From: Asanoa iriomotensis
GTDB taxonomy: Bacteria; Actinomycetota; Actinomycetes; Mycobacteriales; Micromonosporaceae
NCBI RefSeq assembly: GCF_016862515.1
Contig: NZ_BONC01000003.1
Span: 186,001 to 250,000, forward strand
Direction of reading: 5' to 3'
Length of the DNA stretch: 64,000 nucleotides
Position numbers and translations under genes: made by a program
Part shown: positions 7,585 through 17,537 of the stretch, in pieces
Layout: each line of letters begins with the position of its first letter
Position numbering within the stretch: the stretch's first letter is position 1
The notes under the pieces: generated by a model
The model's database searches: none
Seen by the model: the letters and a program-made list of their open reading frames with translations, nothing else
What the model was told of the DNA's origin: nothing

Positions 7585-10248
7585 TCAGCTGTCGGGAAGC
7601 ATGCGCAACGCGGCGCTCAGCTCCGCGCGGCCGGCGACGCCGAGCTTCGCGTACACCCGTTGCAGGTGGTTTTCGACCGTGCGGGTCGACAGGAAGAGCT
7701 CCGCGGCGATGTGCCGGCTGGGCACCCCGTTGGCGGCCAGCTTGGCGACCTGCCGCTCCCGGTCGGTAAGCGCCGGCCGGGACAGGCCGAGCGCCGGCGT
7801 GCGCAGCATGTCGCATTTACTCAACAGGTCGTTCATCAGCGCCTTGGCGTTGCCCGCCGCCTCGGTCGCCCGGGTCTCCCGGAAGCGGCCCGCGGCCGCT
7901 GCGGCCGCCTCGGCGGCGTACACCCAGAGGCCCTTGACCTTGAACAGGTCGGCGGCGATCAGCAGGTCAGGGCCGGAGCGCTGGGCCGCCGCCGTGGCGT
8001 GCGCCGCCATGATGCCCGGCAGGTCGCCCTCGAGCGTCGGCGCCAGCGCGGCGAGGCGCTGGGCGACCGTCTGCGCCGGGTCGTGCTCCTCGGGCCAGCC
8101 GATCGGCTCGGCCGCCCGGCCCAGCCGGACCAGGTCGTGCAGGGCCAGCACCTCGTGGCCGGCGAAGCCGTCGCCGCGCAGCCGCCAGACCAGGCGGCGG
8201 AGCACCTCGACCGCGCCCGGCAGGTCGTCGGCGACCGCGAGGACCGCGGCCCGGGCCTGCTCGCGCCACGGGTAGACGATCGACATGATCGGCGACTGCG
8301 ACTCGTCGGAGTCGGCCATCGCGTCGCGGGCCTCGTCGACCTCGCCGCGCAGCGCGTGCGCCTGTGCCCGCTCGGCGTGGGCCAGCCCCGCGTAGATCCG
8401 GCTGGTCGCCAGCGCCGCGCAGGCCTGCACGCTGGTGCGCAGCGCCTCGCCGGTCTGGCCGCGGAGCCGGGCCGCCTGCGCACGCAGCACCGAGAGATAG
8501 CCGGAGCCGAGCCGGAAGTCGCCGGCGTCGGCCAGGTCGGCGAACTCGTCGGCGACGATCGCGTCGATGCCGGTCAGGTCGCCGGCGATGGCCAGCCGGG
8601 TGCCCCGGGCCAGCTCCAGCGCGAGCTGAAGATAAGGCATGTCGGTGCGCCACAGTGGCGCGTCGGCCTGCACGCTGGCCACGGCCCGCTCGCTCGCCCG
8701 CGACTCGCCCTGTGCCGCCTGGAGGTGGGCGATCATGCACAGCGCCAGGCCGCGGGCGGAGACCGGGGCGGCCGGGCGGTCGAGGATCGAGCGGGCGATC
8801 CGCAGCGCCTCGGCGGACTCCAGCTTGTGCAGCCGCATGATCGCCTCGAACGAGCGGACCCGCGCCTGGTCGGCCGGGTCCGACAGCGCCTTGGCCTCGA
8901 CGGCCAGCTCGTCGGGAGTCGCCTCGCGGCTGAGGCCCCAGTAGGAGACCAGGCCGCGGACGACCAGCCAGCGGGCCCGCAGCGACTGCGAGGTGGCCTG
9001 CTCGCCGACCGCGTCGAGCACGGCCAGCGCCTCGGAGGGCTGGTCGCTGAACATCATCATCGTGGACAGCAGCTCGGCGGCGCCGAACCCGCCGCCGGCG
9101 TCGAGCGCTGCCCGGGCCAGCCGGGTGGCCAGCGGCACGTCGAAGCCCGCGAACGCCTGCGCGCCGGCCATCAGCAGCTGCATCGGGTCCTGTGCGGTGC
9201 CCGAGTCGAGGCGCCACACCGCGACCCGGAGGAGGTCGTCGCGGCGCCGGGCGCCGACCGCCTCGACCAGGTCGGCGAGCTGGGCCTCGAGCCGCCGCTG
9301 GCGCACCACCGGGCACCGGCGGCGGACCACCTCGCCGTAGAGCGGGTGGGCGAGCCGCACGTTGGAGCGCCGGTCGCTGGTCACCACGCGGATGAGCTGG
9401 CGCTCCTCGGCGGTCTCGACGTCGACCGGGTTGGTCGCCTTGATCAGCAGGTCGATGCCGATCGGCTCGCCGAGCGAGGCCAGCTCCACGACCGTGCGTA
9501 CGCCCGGCGTCAACTGCCCGATCCGGGCGTCGATCAGGTCGAACAGGCTGGGTGCCAGCTCGAGCCGGCCCGTCCACCGGTGGACGCCGAACTGCTTGGT
9601 GAACTCGCCTGCCTGCCGGGCCGCCATCACCAGCTCGCGCAGCAGCAGCGCGTTGCCCTCGGACAGCTTCCACAGCCGCTCGGCGCTGGCCTGGTCGACG
9701 TCGCCCTCCAGCATCTGCACCAGCAGCCGGCTCACGTCGTCGACCGACATCGGCTCGAGCTCGACCAGCTCCACGAAGTCGTCGGTCCACAGTGCCCGGA
9801 TCGGGTGCGGGAACTGCTCGCCGCTGCGCAGCGTGCCGAGCACGGTGGCGCCCTCGTCGCGGGCCATGAGGTAGACCAGTGCCGAGGACGACGGGTCGAG
9901 CAGGTGCGCGTCGTCGATCGCGAGCACGATCGGCCGGCCGGCGGCCTGCTGGTTGAGCGCCTCGACGGCCCAGCGCAGCAGGCCGGCCGCGGTCAGGCCG
10001 GGCGGTTGGTCGGTGGGCAGCACCTGGGCGAGCCCACCGAACGGCAGGGAGGCGGTCGCGGCGTTGGCGGAGGCGGTCCAGACCGCCAGCCGCTCGGTCG
10101 GCAGCGCGGCGACGCCTTCACGCAGCAGGCGGCTCTTGCCGATGCCCGCACTGCCGCTAAATATGAGCCCTCTTCCGCTTCCGCCCGAGGCGGTCGAGAT
10201 GAGACGGTTGAGTTCGGCGGCACGCCCGACAAATCTCCACGGACTCAT
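7585..10248 (-). CDS. LAL-type LuxR transcriptional regulator with ATPase domain
   Basis: An 887-residue large ATP-binding LuxR-family regulator. The N-terminal AAA-like domain has Walker A SGSAGIGKSRLL (K38, S39) and Walker B IVLAIDDAHLLD (D112, D113). The middle 500 residues are helical, Ala/Leu/Arg-rich TPR-like repeats. The C-terminal 65 residues are a LuxR helix-turn-helix (LTDRERQVAKLAANGVPSRHIAAELFLSTRTVENHLQRVY). Such proteins activate transcription after ligand or ATP-dependent oligomerisation; the inducer is unknown. The start at 10248 is supported by TATGCT 6 nt upstream; the longer frame adds an unrelated 58-residue leader. It is divergent from the dynamin-like gene, its most obvious candidate target. 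Confidence 0.9.
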   Translation of the reverse strand: MSPWRFVGRAAELNRLISTASGGSGRGLIFSGSAGIGKSRLLREGVAALPTERLAVWTASANAATASLPFGGLAQVLPTDQPPGLTAAGLLRWAVEALNQQAAGRPIVLAIDDAHLLDPSSSALVYLMARDEGATVLGTLRSGEQFPHPIRALWTDDFVELVELEPMSVDDVSRLLVQMLEGDVDQASAERLWKLSEGNALLLRELVMAARQAGEFTKQFGVHRWTGRLELAPSLFDLIDARIGQLTPGVRTVVELASLGEPIGIDLLIKATNPVDVETAEERQLIRVVTSDRRSNVRLAHPLYGEVVRRRCPVVRQRRLEAQLADLVEAVGARRRDDLLRVAVWRLDSGTAQDPMQLLMAGAQAFAGFDVPLATRLARAALDAGGGFGAAELLSTMMMFSDQPSEALAVLDAVGEQATSQSLRARWLVVRGLVSYWGLSREATPDELAVEAKALSDPADQARVRSFEAIMRLHKLESAEALRIARSILDRPAAPVSARGLALCMIAHLQAAQGESRASERAVASVQADAPLWRTDMPYLQLALELARGTRLAIAGDLTGIDAIVADEFADLADAGDFRLGSGYLSVLRAQAARLRGQTGEALRTSVQACAALATSRIYAGLAHAERAQAHALRGEVDEARDAMADSDESQSPIMSIVYPWREQARAAVLAVADDLPGAVEVLRRLVWRLRGDGFAGHEVLALHDLVRLGRAAEPIGWPEEHDPAQTVAQRLAALAPTLEGDLPGIMAAHATAAAQRSGPDLLIAADLFKVKGLWVYAAEAAAAAAGRFRETRATEAAGNAKALMNDLLSKCDMLRTPALGLSRPALTDRERQVAKLAANGVPSRHIAAELFLSTRTVENHLQRVYAKLGVAGRAELSAALRMLPDS

Positions 10249-10254
10249 CAGCGC

Positions 10255-10260
10255 AGCATA
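10255..10260 (-). promoter_or_regulatory. -10 element, leaderless LAL regulator gene
   Basis: TATGCT (minus strand) plus GCGCTG (6 nt) precede the ATG at 10248. Confidence 0.5.
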
Positions 10261-10277
10261 TAGAGAGTAACGGCGAT

Positions 10278-10335
10278 GGGTACTCCCCGTAACGGGTTGA
10301 AGTTGAGTATCTGGCCAACATGGCATGAGTACCCC
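10278..10335. promoter_or_regulatory. candidate operator: paired inverted GAGTACCC half-sites
   Basis: GGGTACTC (10278-10285) and its inverted copy GAGTACCC (10327-10334, followed by C) face each other across 41 bp in the divergent promoter region between the LAL regulator and the dynamin-like gene. A related GAGTATC occurs between them. This could be a binding site for the LuxR-type regulator, but is only a sequence resemblance. Confidence 0.3.
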
Positions 10336-10445
10336 GTCGCCTGTCATGTTAGGTGGCGGGTCGCATAGCGTTCCGGTGCCCGGCGGAATGCGGTCCGTGA
10401 TCGCCGCGCGCAAGACCAGCAAAACAGCCAGGGAGGCGCAGGCTA

Positions 10446-12014
10446 ATGGGTTCGAACACGCTCGATCGGCTGACCGGAGCGCAGATCATCTCCTTGCCGC
10501 AGCAGCGGCGGACGCCGACCCGGACGCGTGGTCCGATCCTCGAGCCCATCCCCGACGAGCCGCTGGCGGTCGTGGCGCTCGGTGCCCGCGGCAGTGGCCA
10601 CAGTGACGTGATCTCCGCGCTGGTGGGCTCCGTCGGCCCGCTGCTCGACGTCCCGCCGGCCAGCTACCTCGTGGTCAACCACGGCCACGGCAAGGACGTC
10701 TGCTCCTACCTACCCGGTGCCCGCAAGGCGCACCCGTTTCGTTCGGCGTCCGCGCCGGTCGACGAGCCGGCCGCGGCACGCCCGCCCCGCCGGGTCGAGC
10801 TCAGCCTGCCCGACCCGCTGCTGCGCCACTTCACGCTGGTCGACGCGCCAGACACCGAGGTGCTCGGCGTGGCCGGCGGCCGGGTGCTGCACGACGCGGT
10901 CGGCCGCGGCGGCGCGGTGATGTACGTGCTCAGCGCGGGCCAGCTACCCGGCCGCTTCGAGCTCGACATCCTCGGCGAGATCGCACAGACCAACGCCGCC
11001 GTCTTCTTCGTCGTCACGCCGCGCTCCGACGGCACCTGGTTCGCGCCCGCCACCGCCCTGTCGACCGGGTCCACCGCCGACGTCGACCTCCTGCACCTGA
11101 GCGAGATCGCGCCCGGCCTCGGCGACGACGACCCGGCCGCGGGCGCGGTCGAGGCACAGCGGCTGGCCATCGCCACCGCCATCCCGGCCCTAGCCGATTC
11201 GCCCTGGTTCGCCGTCGACCCCGCCGCCGGCGACACCGCCTACCTGCGGCGCGCGCTGATCGACTGGGCGTCGGCCGAGGGCATGCAGCGGGCCAGCCAC
11301 AACCCGCCCGTGCCGCCCAACGCGATGCGCACGGTCCGGGTCGCCGAAGGCGTCCACGAGTCCAACTGGGCCGAACGACTAGAGACGGCCGCGCGCGCCG
11401 AGACGCACCTCGTCCGGCAGCGCCTGGCCATCGAACTCGCCAACATCCACCTGCGCTGCGTCCAGGAGATCGTCTTCGGCACCGGCCCCAGCGGCCTGCC
11501 CGAGACCCTCGACCGCGAGATGCACGCGCTGTCCCTCCGGGCGGTCGCCGAGTGCGACGAGGTCGTCGACCGCCTCCTGACCTCCGCCGCCACCCAGGTG
11601 CTGGGCGCCCCACCGGATGAGGGTGTCCGGCGCCGGGTGGCGGCGGGCGTACGCCGCGCGCTGGCCGACGACCGCGCCGCCCGCGATCTCGACAAGGTCC
11701 TGCTGATCACCAGCACCGCCGGGGTGGCCACGGTCGCCGGCGGCGGCGCGGTGGCCGGGCTGGGCGCCTACCCGGTCGAGCCGGGCCGCACGATCCTGCC
11801 GTCGGTCGGCGTCGGGCTCGCCGGCGGCTGCTACGGCCAGTGGCGCGCGGCCGGCCCCGCCGACACCAACCGGGCCCGCTCGTGGGCACAACGGTCGATC
11901 CGCAGCGTCGAGCTGGAGCTGCTCCGGGAGGTCTCCCGGCGGCTCGAAGCCACCCACCGGGCACTCGCCGGCGTGCTGGCCGAAGCCGTCGATCACGGCA
12001 TCCTGCTGGCCTGA
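10446..12014 (+). CDS. degenerate dynamin-like GTPase-fold protein
   Basis: A 522-residue protein organised like a bacterial dynamin-like protein. A P-loop-like motif at residues 46-53 (GARGSGHS) is followed by a G3-like [11 protein letters not shown] at about residue 135. After a long helical region come two hydrophobic stretches near residues 415-470 ([24 protein letters not shown] and [15 protein letters not shown]) that could be a membrane paddle or hairpin, then a helical tail. The Walker A lysine is replaced by histidine (H52) and the G3 glycine is absent, so nucleotide hydrolysis is doubtful. GGGAGG about 10 nt before the ATG is a good ribosome binding site. The dynamin relationship is inference from layout, not a confirmed family hit. 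Confidence 0.5.
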   Translation: MGSNTLDRLTGAQIISLPQQRRTPTRTRGPILEPIPDEPLAVVALGARGSGHSDVISALVGSVGPLLDVPPASYLVVNHGHGKDVCSYLPGARKAHPFRSASAPVDEPAAARPPRRVELSLPDPLLRHFTLVDAPDTEVLGVAGGRVLHDAVGRGGAVMYVLSAGQLPGRFELDILGEIAQTNAAVFFVVTPRSDGTWFAPATALSTGSTADVDLLHLSEIAPGLGDDDPAAGAVEAQRLAIATAIPALADSPWFAVDPAAGDTAYLRRALIDWASAEGMQRASHNPPVPPNAMRTVRVAEGVHESNWAERLETAARAETHLVRQRLAIELANIHLRCVQEIVFGTGPSGLPETLDREMHALSLRAVAECDEVVDRLLTSAATQVLGAPPDEGVRRRVAAGVRRALADDRAARDLDKVLLITSTAGVATVAGGGAVAGLGAYPVEPGRTILPSVGVGLAGGCYGQWRAAGPADTNRARSWAQRSIRSVELELLREVSRRLEATHRALAGVLAEAVDHGILLA

Positions 12015-12081
12015 CCAGCGCACACAACAGATGAGAGTTAGTGAGACGCATGTGGCGGTCGTCGGTGCGTCGAATTGCTCG

Positions 12082-12087
12082 TACGAT
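12082..12087 (+). promoter_or_regulatory. -10 element, leaderless clpS
   Basis: TACGAT, then 6 nt (GGCGGG), then GTG at 12094. It decides the clpS start, because a start at 12031 would place this promoter inside the gene. Confidence 0.6.
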
Positions 12088-12093
12088 GGCGGG

Positions 12094-12384
12094 GTGGCAG
12101 CCCCGCAGACGACCCCCGTGCAGGTGCCGGACGTCGAGACGGTGCCGGCGACCGACCGTCCCTGGATCACGATCGTCCACGACGACCCGGTCAACCTGAT
12201 GACCTATGTGACGTGGGTTTTCCAGAAGCAGTTCGGCTACAGCCACGACAAGGCCCAGTCCCTGATGCTCGATGTGCACAACAAAGGCCGCGCCGCCGTC
12301 TCCTCCGGCGCCCGCGAGCGGATGGAATACGACGCTTCGTGTCTCCACGGCTACGGCCTCTGGGCGACGGTCGAGCAACCCTGA
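12094..12384 (+). CDS. clpS: ATP-dependent Clp protease adaptor ClpS
   Basis: Adaptor that binds the ClpC/ClpA N-domain and delivers N-degron substrates to ClpP. The 96-residue form starting at GTG 12094 matches the usual actinobacterial length. The core motif [28 protein letters not shown] contains the conserved substrate-pocket residues (DDPVN, MTYV). It continues with [34 protein letters not shown]. It is followed 3 nt later by the DUF2017 gene, as in M. tuberculosis Rv1331-Rv1332. The longer frame from ATG 12031 adds an unconserved leader that contains the promoter. Confidence 0.93.
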   Translation: MAAPQTTPVQVPDVETVPATDRPWITIVHDDPVNLMTYVTWVFQKQFGYSHDKAQSLMLDVHNKGRAAVSSGARERMEYDASCLHGYGLWATVEQP

Positions 12385-12387
12385 ACC

Positions 12388-12882
12388 ATGTTCCGGCGTT
12401 ATGGCGAGCACTGCATCGCGACCTTCGCACCCGACGAGGTCCGGGTGCTGCGGAAGGTCGCGACAGAGGTGGTCGGGCTGCTGACCGACGGCTTCGACCA
12501 CGGTGACCCAGTGGTCGACCGGCTGTTCCCCGACATCTATCCCACCAACGCGGAGGACTCGGCCGAGTTCCGCCGGTTCACTGAGGGCGACCTCAAGACC
12601 GGCAAGATTGACGCCGCCGGCGCCATCCTGGCCGCCCTGCCCAGCGCCGCGGGCGGCGAGGTCAAGCTCGACGAGGAGGCCGCCGAGGCCTGGCTGCGAG
12701 CGCTCAACGACGCCCGGCTGGCGATGGGCGTGCGGCTCGACATCAGCTCCGACACCGACCTGGGCGAGGAACTCGACGACGCGGTGCTGAGCGACCCCTC
12801 GTCGTCGCGGGTCTTCCAACTCTCGGTCTACGCCTACCTCGGCTACCTCCAGGAATCATTGCTCACCGCGCTCACTGAGTAA
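12388..12882 (+). CDS. DUF2017 family protein
   Basis: A 164-residue mostly helical soluble protein; the function of this family is not established. The sequence starts MFRRYGEHCIATFAPDEVRVLRKVATEV, has the acidic PDIYPTNAEDSAEFRRFTEGDL region, and ends in a conserved RVFQLSVYAYLGYLQESLLTAL helix. It begins 3 nt after clpS, so it is surely co-transcribed. The same clpS-DUF2017 pairing occurs across actinobacteria, which suggests a link to ClpS-dependent proteolysis by association only. Confidence 0.85.
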   Translation: MFRRYGEHCIATFAPDEVRVLRKVATEVVGLLTDGFDHGDPVVDRLFPDIYPTNAEDSAEFRRFTEGDLKTGKIDAAGAILAALPSAAGGEVKLDEEAAEAWLRALNDARLAMGVRLDISSDTDLGEELDDAVLSDPSSSRVFQLSVYAYLGYLQESLLTALTE

Positions 12883-12926
12883 CAGTGGTGACCGCTGCCA
12901 CGTCCCGGGGCGGACCGCTCAGACGG

Positions 12927-12932
12927 TAGGCT
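12927..12932 (+). promoter_or_regulatory. -10 element, leaderless mec
   Basis: TAGGCT, then TGGACC (6 nt), then GTG at 12939. No Shine-Dalgarno site is present. Confidence 0.6.
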
Positions 12933-12938
12933 TGGACC

Positions 12939-13430
12939 GTGCTGAGCATCGACCGGTCGATCATCGACGCGATCATCGCCCACGCACGCCGCGATCATCC
13001 CGACGAGGCGTGCGGCGTGGTCGCGGGCCCGGTCGGCAGCGACACCCCGGTGCGCCACATCCCGATGGACAACGCGGCCCGGTCGATGACCTTCTACGAG
13101 TTCGACTCGATGGAGCAGTTGCGCGTCTGGCGCGAGATGGACGACCGTGACGAAGAGCCGTTGGTCATCTACCACTCGCACACCGCGACCGAGGCCTACC
13201 CGTCACGCACCGACACCGATCTCGCCGGCGTGCCCGAGGCGCACTACATGCTGGTCTCGACCCGCGAGCCGGACACCGAGGAGATCAGGTCATACCGCAT
13301 CGTGGACGGCGTCGTAACCGAAGAGCCGGTTCAGATCGTTGACCCCACCGTGGACCCGCACGCCGTTCAGTCATACATGTTCGGGCAGAGCCCGACGACG
13401 GTCGACTACGAGTGTTCGCCAGGCCGCTGA
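12939..13430 (+). CDS. mec: JAMM/MPN+ metallopeptidase (Mec, CysO-cysteine peptidase)
   Basis: Zinc metallopeptidase that in M. tuberculosis releases cysteine from the CysO-cysteine adduct in the alternative cysteine pathway. The 163-residue protein has the full JAMM signature: E23 (HPDEACG) and H79-S-H81-x7-S89-x2-D92 (YHSHTATEAYPSRTD). It lies directly upstream of cysO and cysM, the same order as Rv1334-Rv1336. The GTG start is fixed by the TAGGCT hexamer. The neighbouring CysO has residues after its diglycine, so here the enzyme may also process the carrier protein itself (see the finding on CysO). Confidence 0.92.
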   Translation: MLSIDRSIIDAIIAHARRDHPDEACGVVAGPVGSDTPVRHIPMDNAARSMTFYEFDSMEQLRVWREMDDRDEEPLVIYHSHTATEAYPSRTDTDLAGVPEAHYMLVSTREPDTEEIRSYRIVDGVVTEEPVQIVDPTVDPHAVQSYMFGQSPTTVDYECSPGR

Positions 13431-13491
13431 CCCACGCGCCCGCCCGACCACCGTCCCCATCAGACTGTCGTTCTTCACAGGAGCAATGATC

Positions 13492-13818
13492 ATGGCTATC
13501 GAGGTTCGCATCCCCACCATCCTGCGCACGTACACCGGCGGCGCGAAGACCGTCGAGGGTTCCGGCGACACGCTCGCCGCGCTGCTGTCCGACCTCGACT
13601 CGCGGCACGCGGGTCTGCGCGGCCGGCTGATCACCGAGCAGGGCGGGCTGCACCGGTTCGTCAACATCTACGTCAACGACGAGGACGTCCGCTTCCTCGG
13701 CTCGCTCGACGCCAAGCTCAACGACGGCGACAACGTGACGATCCTGCCCGCAGTCGCCGGCGGCGCCTTCGGTTTTGCCGCCGCGGCCGCCCTGCTGGGT
13801 CGCAACACGGCGCGCTGA
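13492..13818 (+). CDS. cysO: CysO-like ubiquitin-fold sulfur carrier protein with C-terminal extension
   Basis: Sulfur carrier for CysM-dependent cysteine synthesis; the thiocarboxylate forms on a C-terminal glycine. The beta-grasp core is conserved: VRIPTILRTYTGG, HRFVNIYVNDEDVRFL, DGDNVTILPAVAGG. In M. tuberculosis CysO the protein ends at this diglycine. Here it is at residues 90-91 and the frame continues 17 residues (AFGFAAAAALLGRNTAR) before TGA, giving 108 residues. The tail would have to be removed before activation, as QbsD does for QbsE. AGGAG at 13479-13483 sets the start at ATG 13492. It is followed by cysM after 12 nt. Confidence 0.9.
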   Translation: MAIEVRIPTILRTYTGGAKTVEGSGDTLAALLSDLDSRHAGLRGRLITEQGGLHRFVNIYVNDEDVRFLGSLDAKLNDGDNVTILPAVAGGAFGFAAAAALLGRNTAR

Positions 13819-15536
<1,718 letters not shown>

Positions 15537-15653
15537 AGTCACCCTCCGATCAGAGACACATAACTTTGCCCGGGTCCGCGGTGGCTGTAAACCGTCGCTC
15601 CCGCCGGACACCGCTCCGCTTCGCTGCGCTGCCAGGTCCGCGGGTGGCCACGG

Positions 15654-16427
15654 TCAAAGCGCGATGATCGTCAGCGCGATCGTCACTGCCAGGGGCAGGG
15701 TGGCGAAGGCGAGCAGGAGCCAGGGCAGGTAGCGGCGCTGGATCGTGACGAACGCGCCCACGGTCAGCAGCACCCCGATCACGCCCACGCCGATCAGCGC
15801 CGGCTTGTACCAGCCTGGTGCGCTGCCGCCGATGATCGCCGCGAGCCCGCGGATGCCGACACCGACGCCGGCCAGCGCCAACGCCGTGCCCCAGGCGCAG
15901 ATCCCGAGCATGTGGCTGTTGTCGGGCGTCGGGTGCGCGTCCGAGTGCAGGTCGCCCATGCGGAACATGCCGGTCTGTGCCGACGCCGCGTGCCGGGCCT
16001 TGTTGACGCTCAGCCGGGTCGGCAGCCGCTCGACGCTGACCGCACCAGCGTCGCCGTGCGCCGGAGCGCCGCCGTCAGCATCCTCCGCCTTCGGCGGCGC
16101 GGCCGGGGAGCGGACGCCACCGTGGAGCGTGTCGTCGCCGGTCGCGACTCCGCTGAGCGCACCGTCGCCGCTCGCCGCGGCCACTGTCTCCGGCCCGGCG
16201 ACCGTGTCGAGCCCGGTGATCGTGGGCACCACCGTCTGGCTGGGCGCCGGGTTGGCCCCGCTCGGCGGCACGATCGGCAGGGACTCGAGGCCGTCGCCGG
16301 CCGCCGGCCCCGCGATCACGCCGGTGGCCGCGGTGGCGTCCCCACCCTTGGCGTGCCGGGGTGACGACGACTCCGCCTGACTGCTGTCTGATTTGTCCGC
16401 CGCTGGGATATCTGCCTGGCTCGACAC
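15654..16427 (-). CDS. unknown protein: long low-complexity N-terminus and three membrane segments
   Basis: A 257-residue protein beginning at GTG 16427. Residues 1 to about 165 are Ala/Pro/Ser/Gly-rich and probably disordered (SQTVVPTITG, VAAASGDGALSG). Then follow three hydrophobic stretches: MLGICAWGTALALAGVGVGIRGLAAIIGG, PALIGVGVIGVLLTVGAFVTI and LPWLLLAFATLPLAVTIALTIIAL (positions about 173-257). I do not recognise a family. The layout resembles actinobacterial membrane proteins with an unstructured cytoplasmic head. It is divergent from the phosphodiesterase homologue; the 286-bp gap carries the uORF promoter. Confidence 0.6.
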   Translation of the reverse strand: MSSQADIPAADKSDSSQAESSSPRHAKGGDATAATGVIAGPAAGDGLESLPIVPPSGANPAPSQTVVPTITGLDTVAGPETVAAASGDGALSGVATGDDTLHGGVRSPAAPPKAEDADGGAPAHGDAGAVSVERLPTRLSVNKARHAASAQTGMFRMGDLHSDAHPTPDNSHMLGICAWGTALALAGVGVGIRGLAAIIGGSAPGWYKPALIGVGVIGVLLTVGAFVTIQRRYLPWLLLAFATLPLAVTIALTIIAL

Positions 16428-16623
16428 ACGTCACCGTCCCGTGCCTGAATCGGCCCGCCGCCTCCCGGCGGGCCCGCCACGGGTTCAACGTCAGAATGTG
16501 ACTACGCGTAACGGCATGATCTCCAACCGCGATCATCCGGAATTGCCGGAAGGTATCCGACGCTGCGGTGTCACCTTCGCGACAAGTTCGATCAGTTCTT
16601 TCATGAGCTTCCGGGCCACGGCG

Positions 16624-16629
16624 TAGGCT
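16624..16629 (+). promoter_or_regulatory. -10 element of the leaderless uORF/phosphodiesterase transcript
   Basis: TAGGCT, then GCGCAGC (7 nt), then GTG at 16637. The same hexamer precedes mec and rph. Confidence 0.5.
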
Positions 16630-16636
16630 GCGCAGC

Positions 16637-16723
16637 GTGACAATCTCGTCGACCACGATCTTGTGCCTCCGAACGGTCGGCGGGCCTGTCAACCACATGC
16701 CGGGAACGTCCGGATGCGTCTGA
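16637..16723 (+). CDS. 28-codon leaderless uORF overlapping the phosphodiesterase start
   Basis: GTG at 16637 lies 7 nt after TAGGCT. The frame runs 28 codons (begins VTISSTTILCLRTVGG, ends MPGTSGCV) to TGA at 16721-16723. Its end overlaps the ATG of the next gene (16714) by 10 nt in a different frame. The main gene has no good Shine-Dalgarno site, so translation may be coupled to, or gated by, this small ORF. The peptide has two cysteines and no recognised function. Expression is not shown by the sequence. Confidence 0.4.
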   Translation: MTISSTTILCLRTVGGPVNHMPGTSGCV

Positions 16724-17463
16724 CGATCCTCGGCTGTGCCGGCAGTTTTCCCGGCCCCGAGTCGGCCTGCTCCGCGTACCTGATCGAAGCGGACGATTTC
16801 CGTCTTCTCGTCGACTTCGGCACCGGATCGCTCTCCGCGCTCCAGCGCTACGCGAGCCTGCACGGCATCAACGCGATCCTGATCACCCACCTGCACTGCG
16901 ACCACGTCTCGGACGCGTGCGACTACATCGTGGTGCGGCGCTACGCGCCCGAGGGTGCCTACCCGCCGATCCCGGTCTACGCGCCCGCGGGCGCGCCGGC
17001 CCGGATCGCCGCCGGCTACAACAACGAGGTCGACGACACGCTCGACGACGTCTACACCTTCTACGGCCTCCAGCCGGGCTCGTTCCCTATCGGGCCGTTC
17101 CAGGTCGTCGTCGACCGGGTCAACCATCCGGTGGAGACCTACGGCGTGCGGATCGAGCACCAGGGCCGGGCGCTCGCCTACTCGTCCGACACCGCGCCCT
17201 GCGACGCGCTGCTGCGCCTGGCGCACGGGGCCGACGTGTTCCTGTGCGAGGCGAGCTACCTCGACGGTGCCGACAACCCGCCCGACATCCACCTGACCGG
17301 CGGTGAGGCCGGCGAGGTCGCCACCAAGGCCGGCGTCGGCCGGCTGCTGCTGACCCATCTGGTCACGGCGTGGGGCAGCGAGGCGCTCACGTTCGAGGCG
17401 GCGTCGGCGACGTACGCGGGCCCGGTCGAGATCGTCCGGCCCGGCGCCCGCTACGAGATCTGA
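16714..17463 (+). CDS. metallo-beta-lactamase-fold phosphodiesterase, Rv1339-like
   Basis: A 249-residue metal-dependent hydrolase of the RNase Z-like MBL group. The M. tuberculosis homologue Rv1339 is reported as an atypical class II cAMP phosphodiesterase. The metal motif is THLHCDHVSD (H59, H61, D63, H64), with later ligands in VNHPVETYG, LAYSSDTAPCDA, FLCEASY and LLLTHLV. Like Rv1339 it starts MRLTILGCAGSFPGPES and has HLTGGEAGEVATKAGV. It lies between cysM and rph as in M. tuberculosis. Whether it acts on cAMP in this organism is inference from orthology. Confidence 0.85.
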   Translation: MRLTILGCAGSFPGPESACSAYLIEADDFRLLVDFGTGSLSALQRYASLHGINAILITHLHCDHVSDACDYIVVRRYAPEGAYPPIPVYAPAGAPARIAAGYNNEVDDTLDDVYTFYGLQPGSFPIGPFQVVVDRVNHPVETYGVRIEHQGRALAYSSDTAPCDALLRLAHGADVFLCEASYLDGADNPPDIHLTGGEAGEVATKAGVGRLLLTHLVTAWGSEALTFEAASATYAGPVEIVRPGARYEI

Positions 17464-17537
17464 CCCTTCAGGCACTGTTTGCCGGATCGACAACCGGCCT
17501 TCGTCCCCCGCACCGGACCGGCGCACACGGTGTGCCC

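Noticed and set aside
7660-10263. 867-residue open frame on the plus strand
   Set aside because: Antisense shadow of the LAL regulator, whose Walker motifs and LuxR helix-turn-helix on the minus strand are unambiguous.
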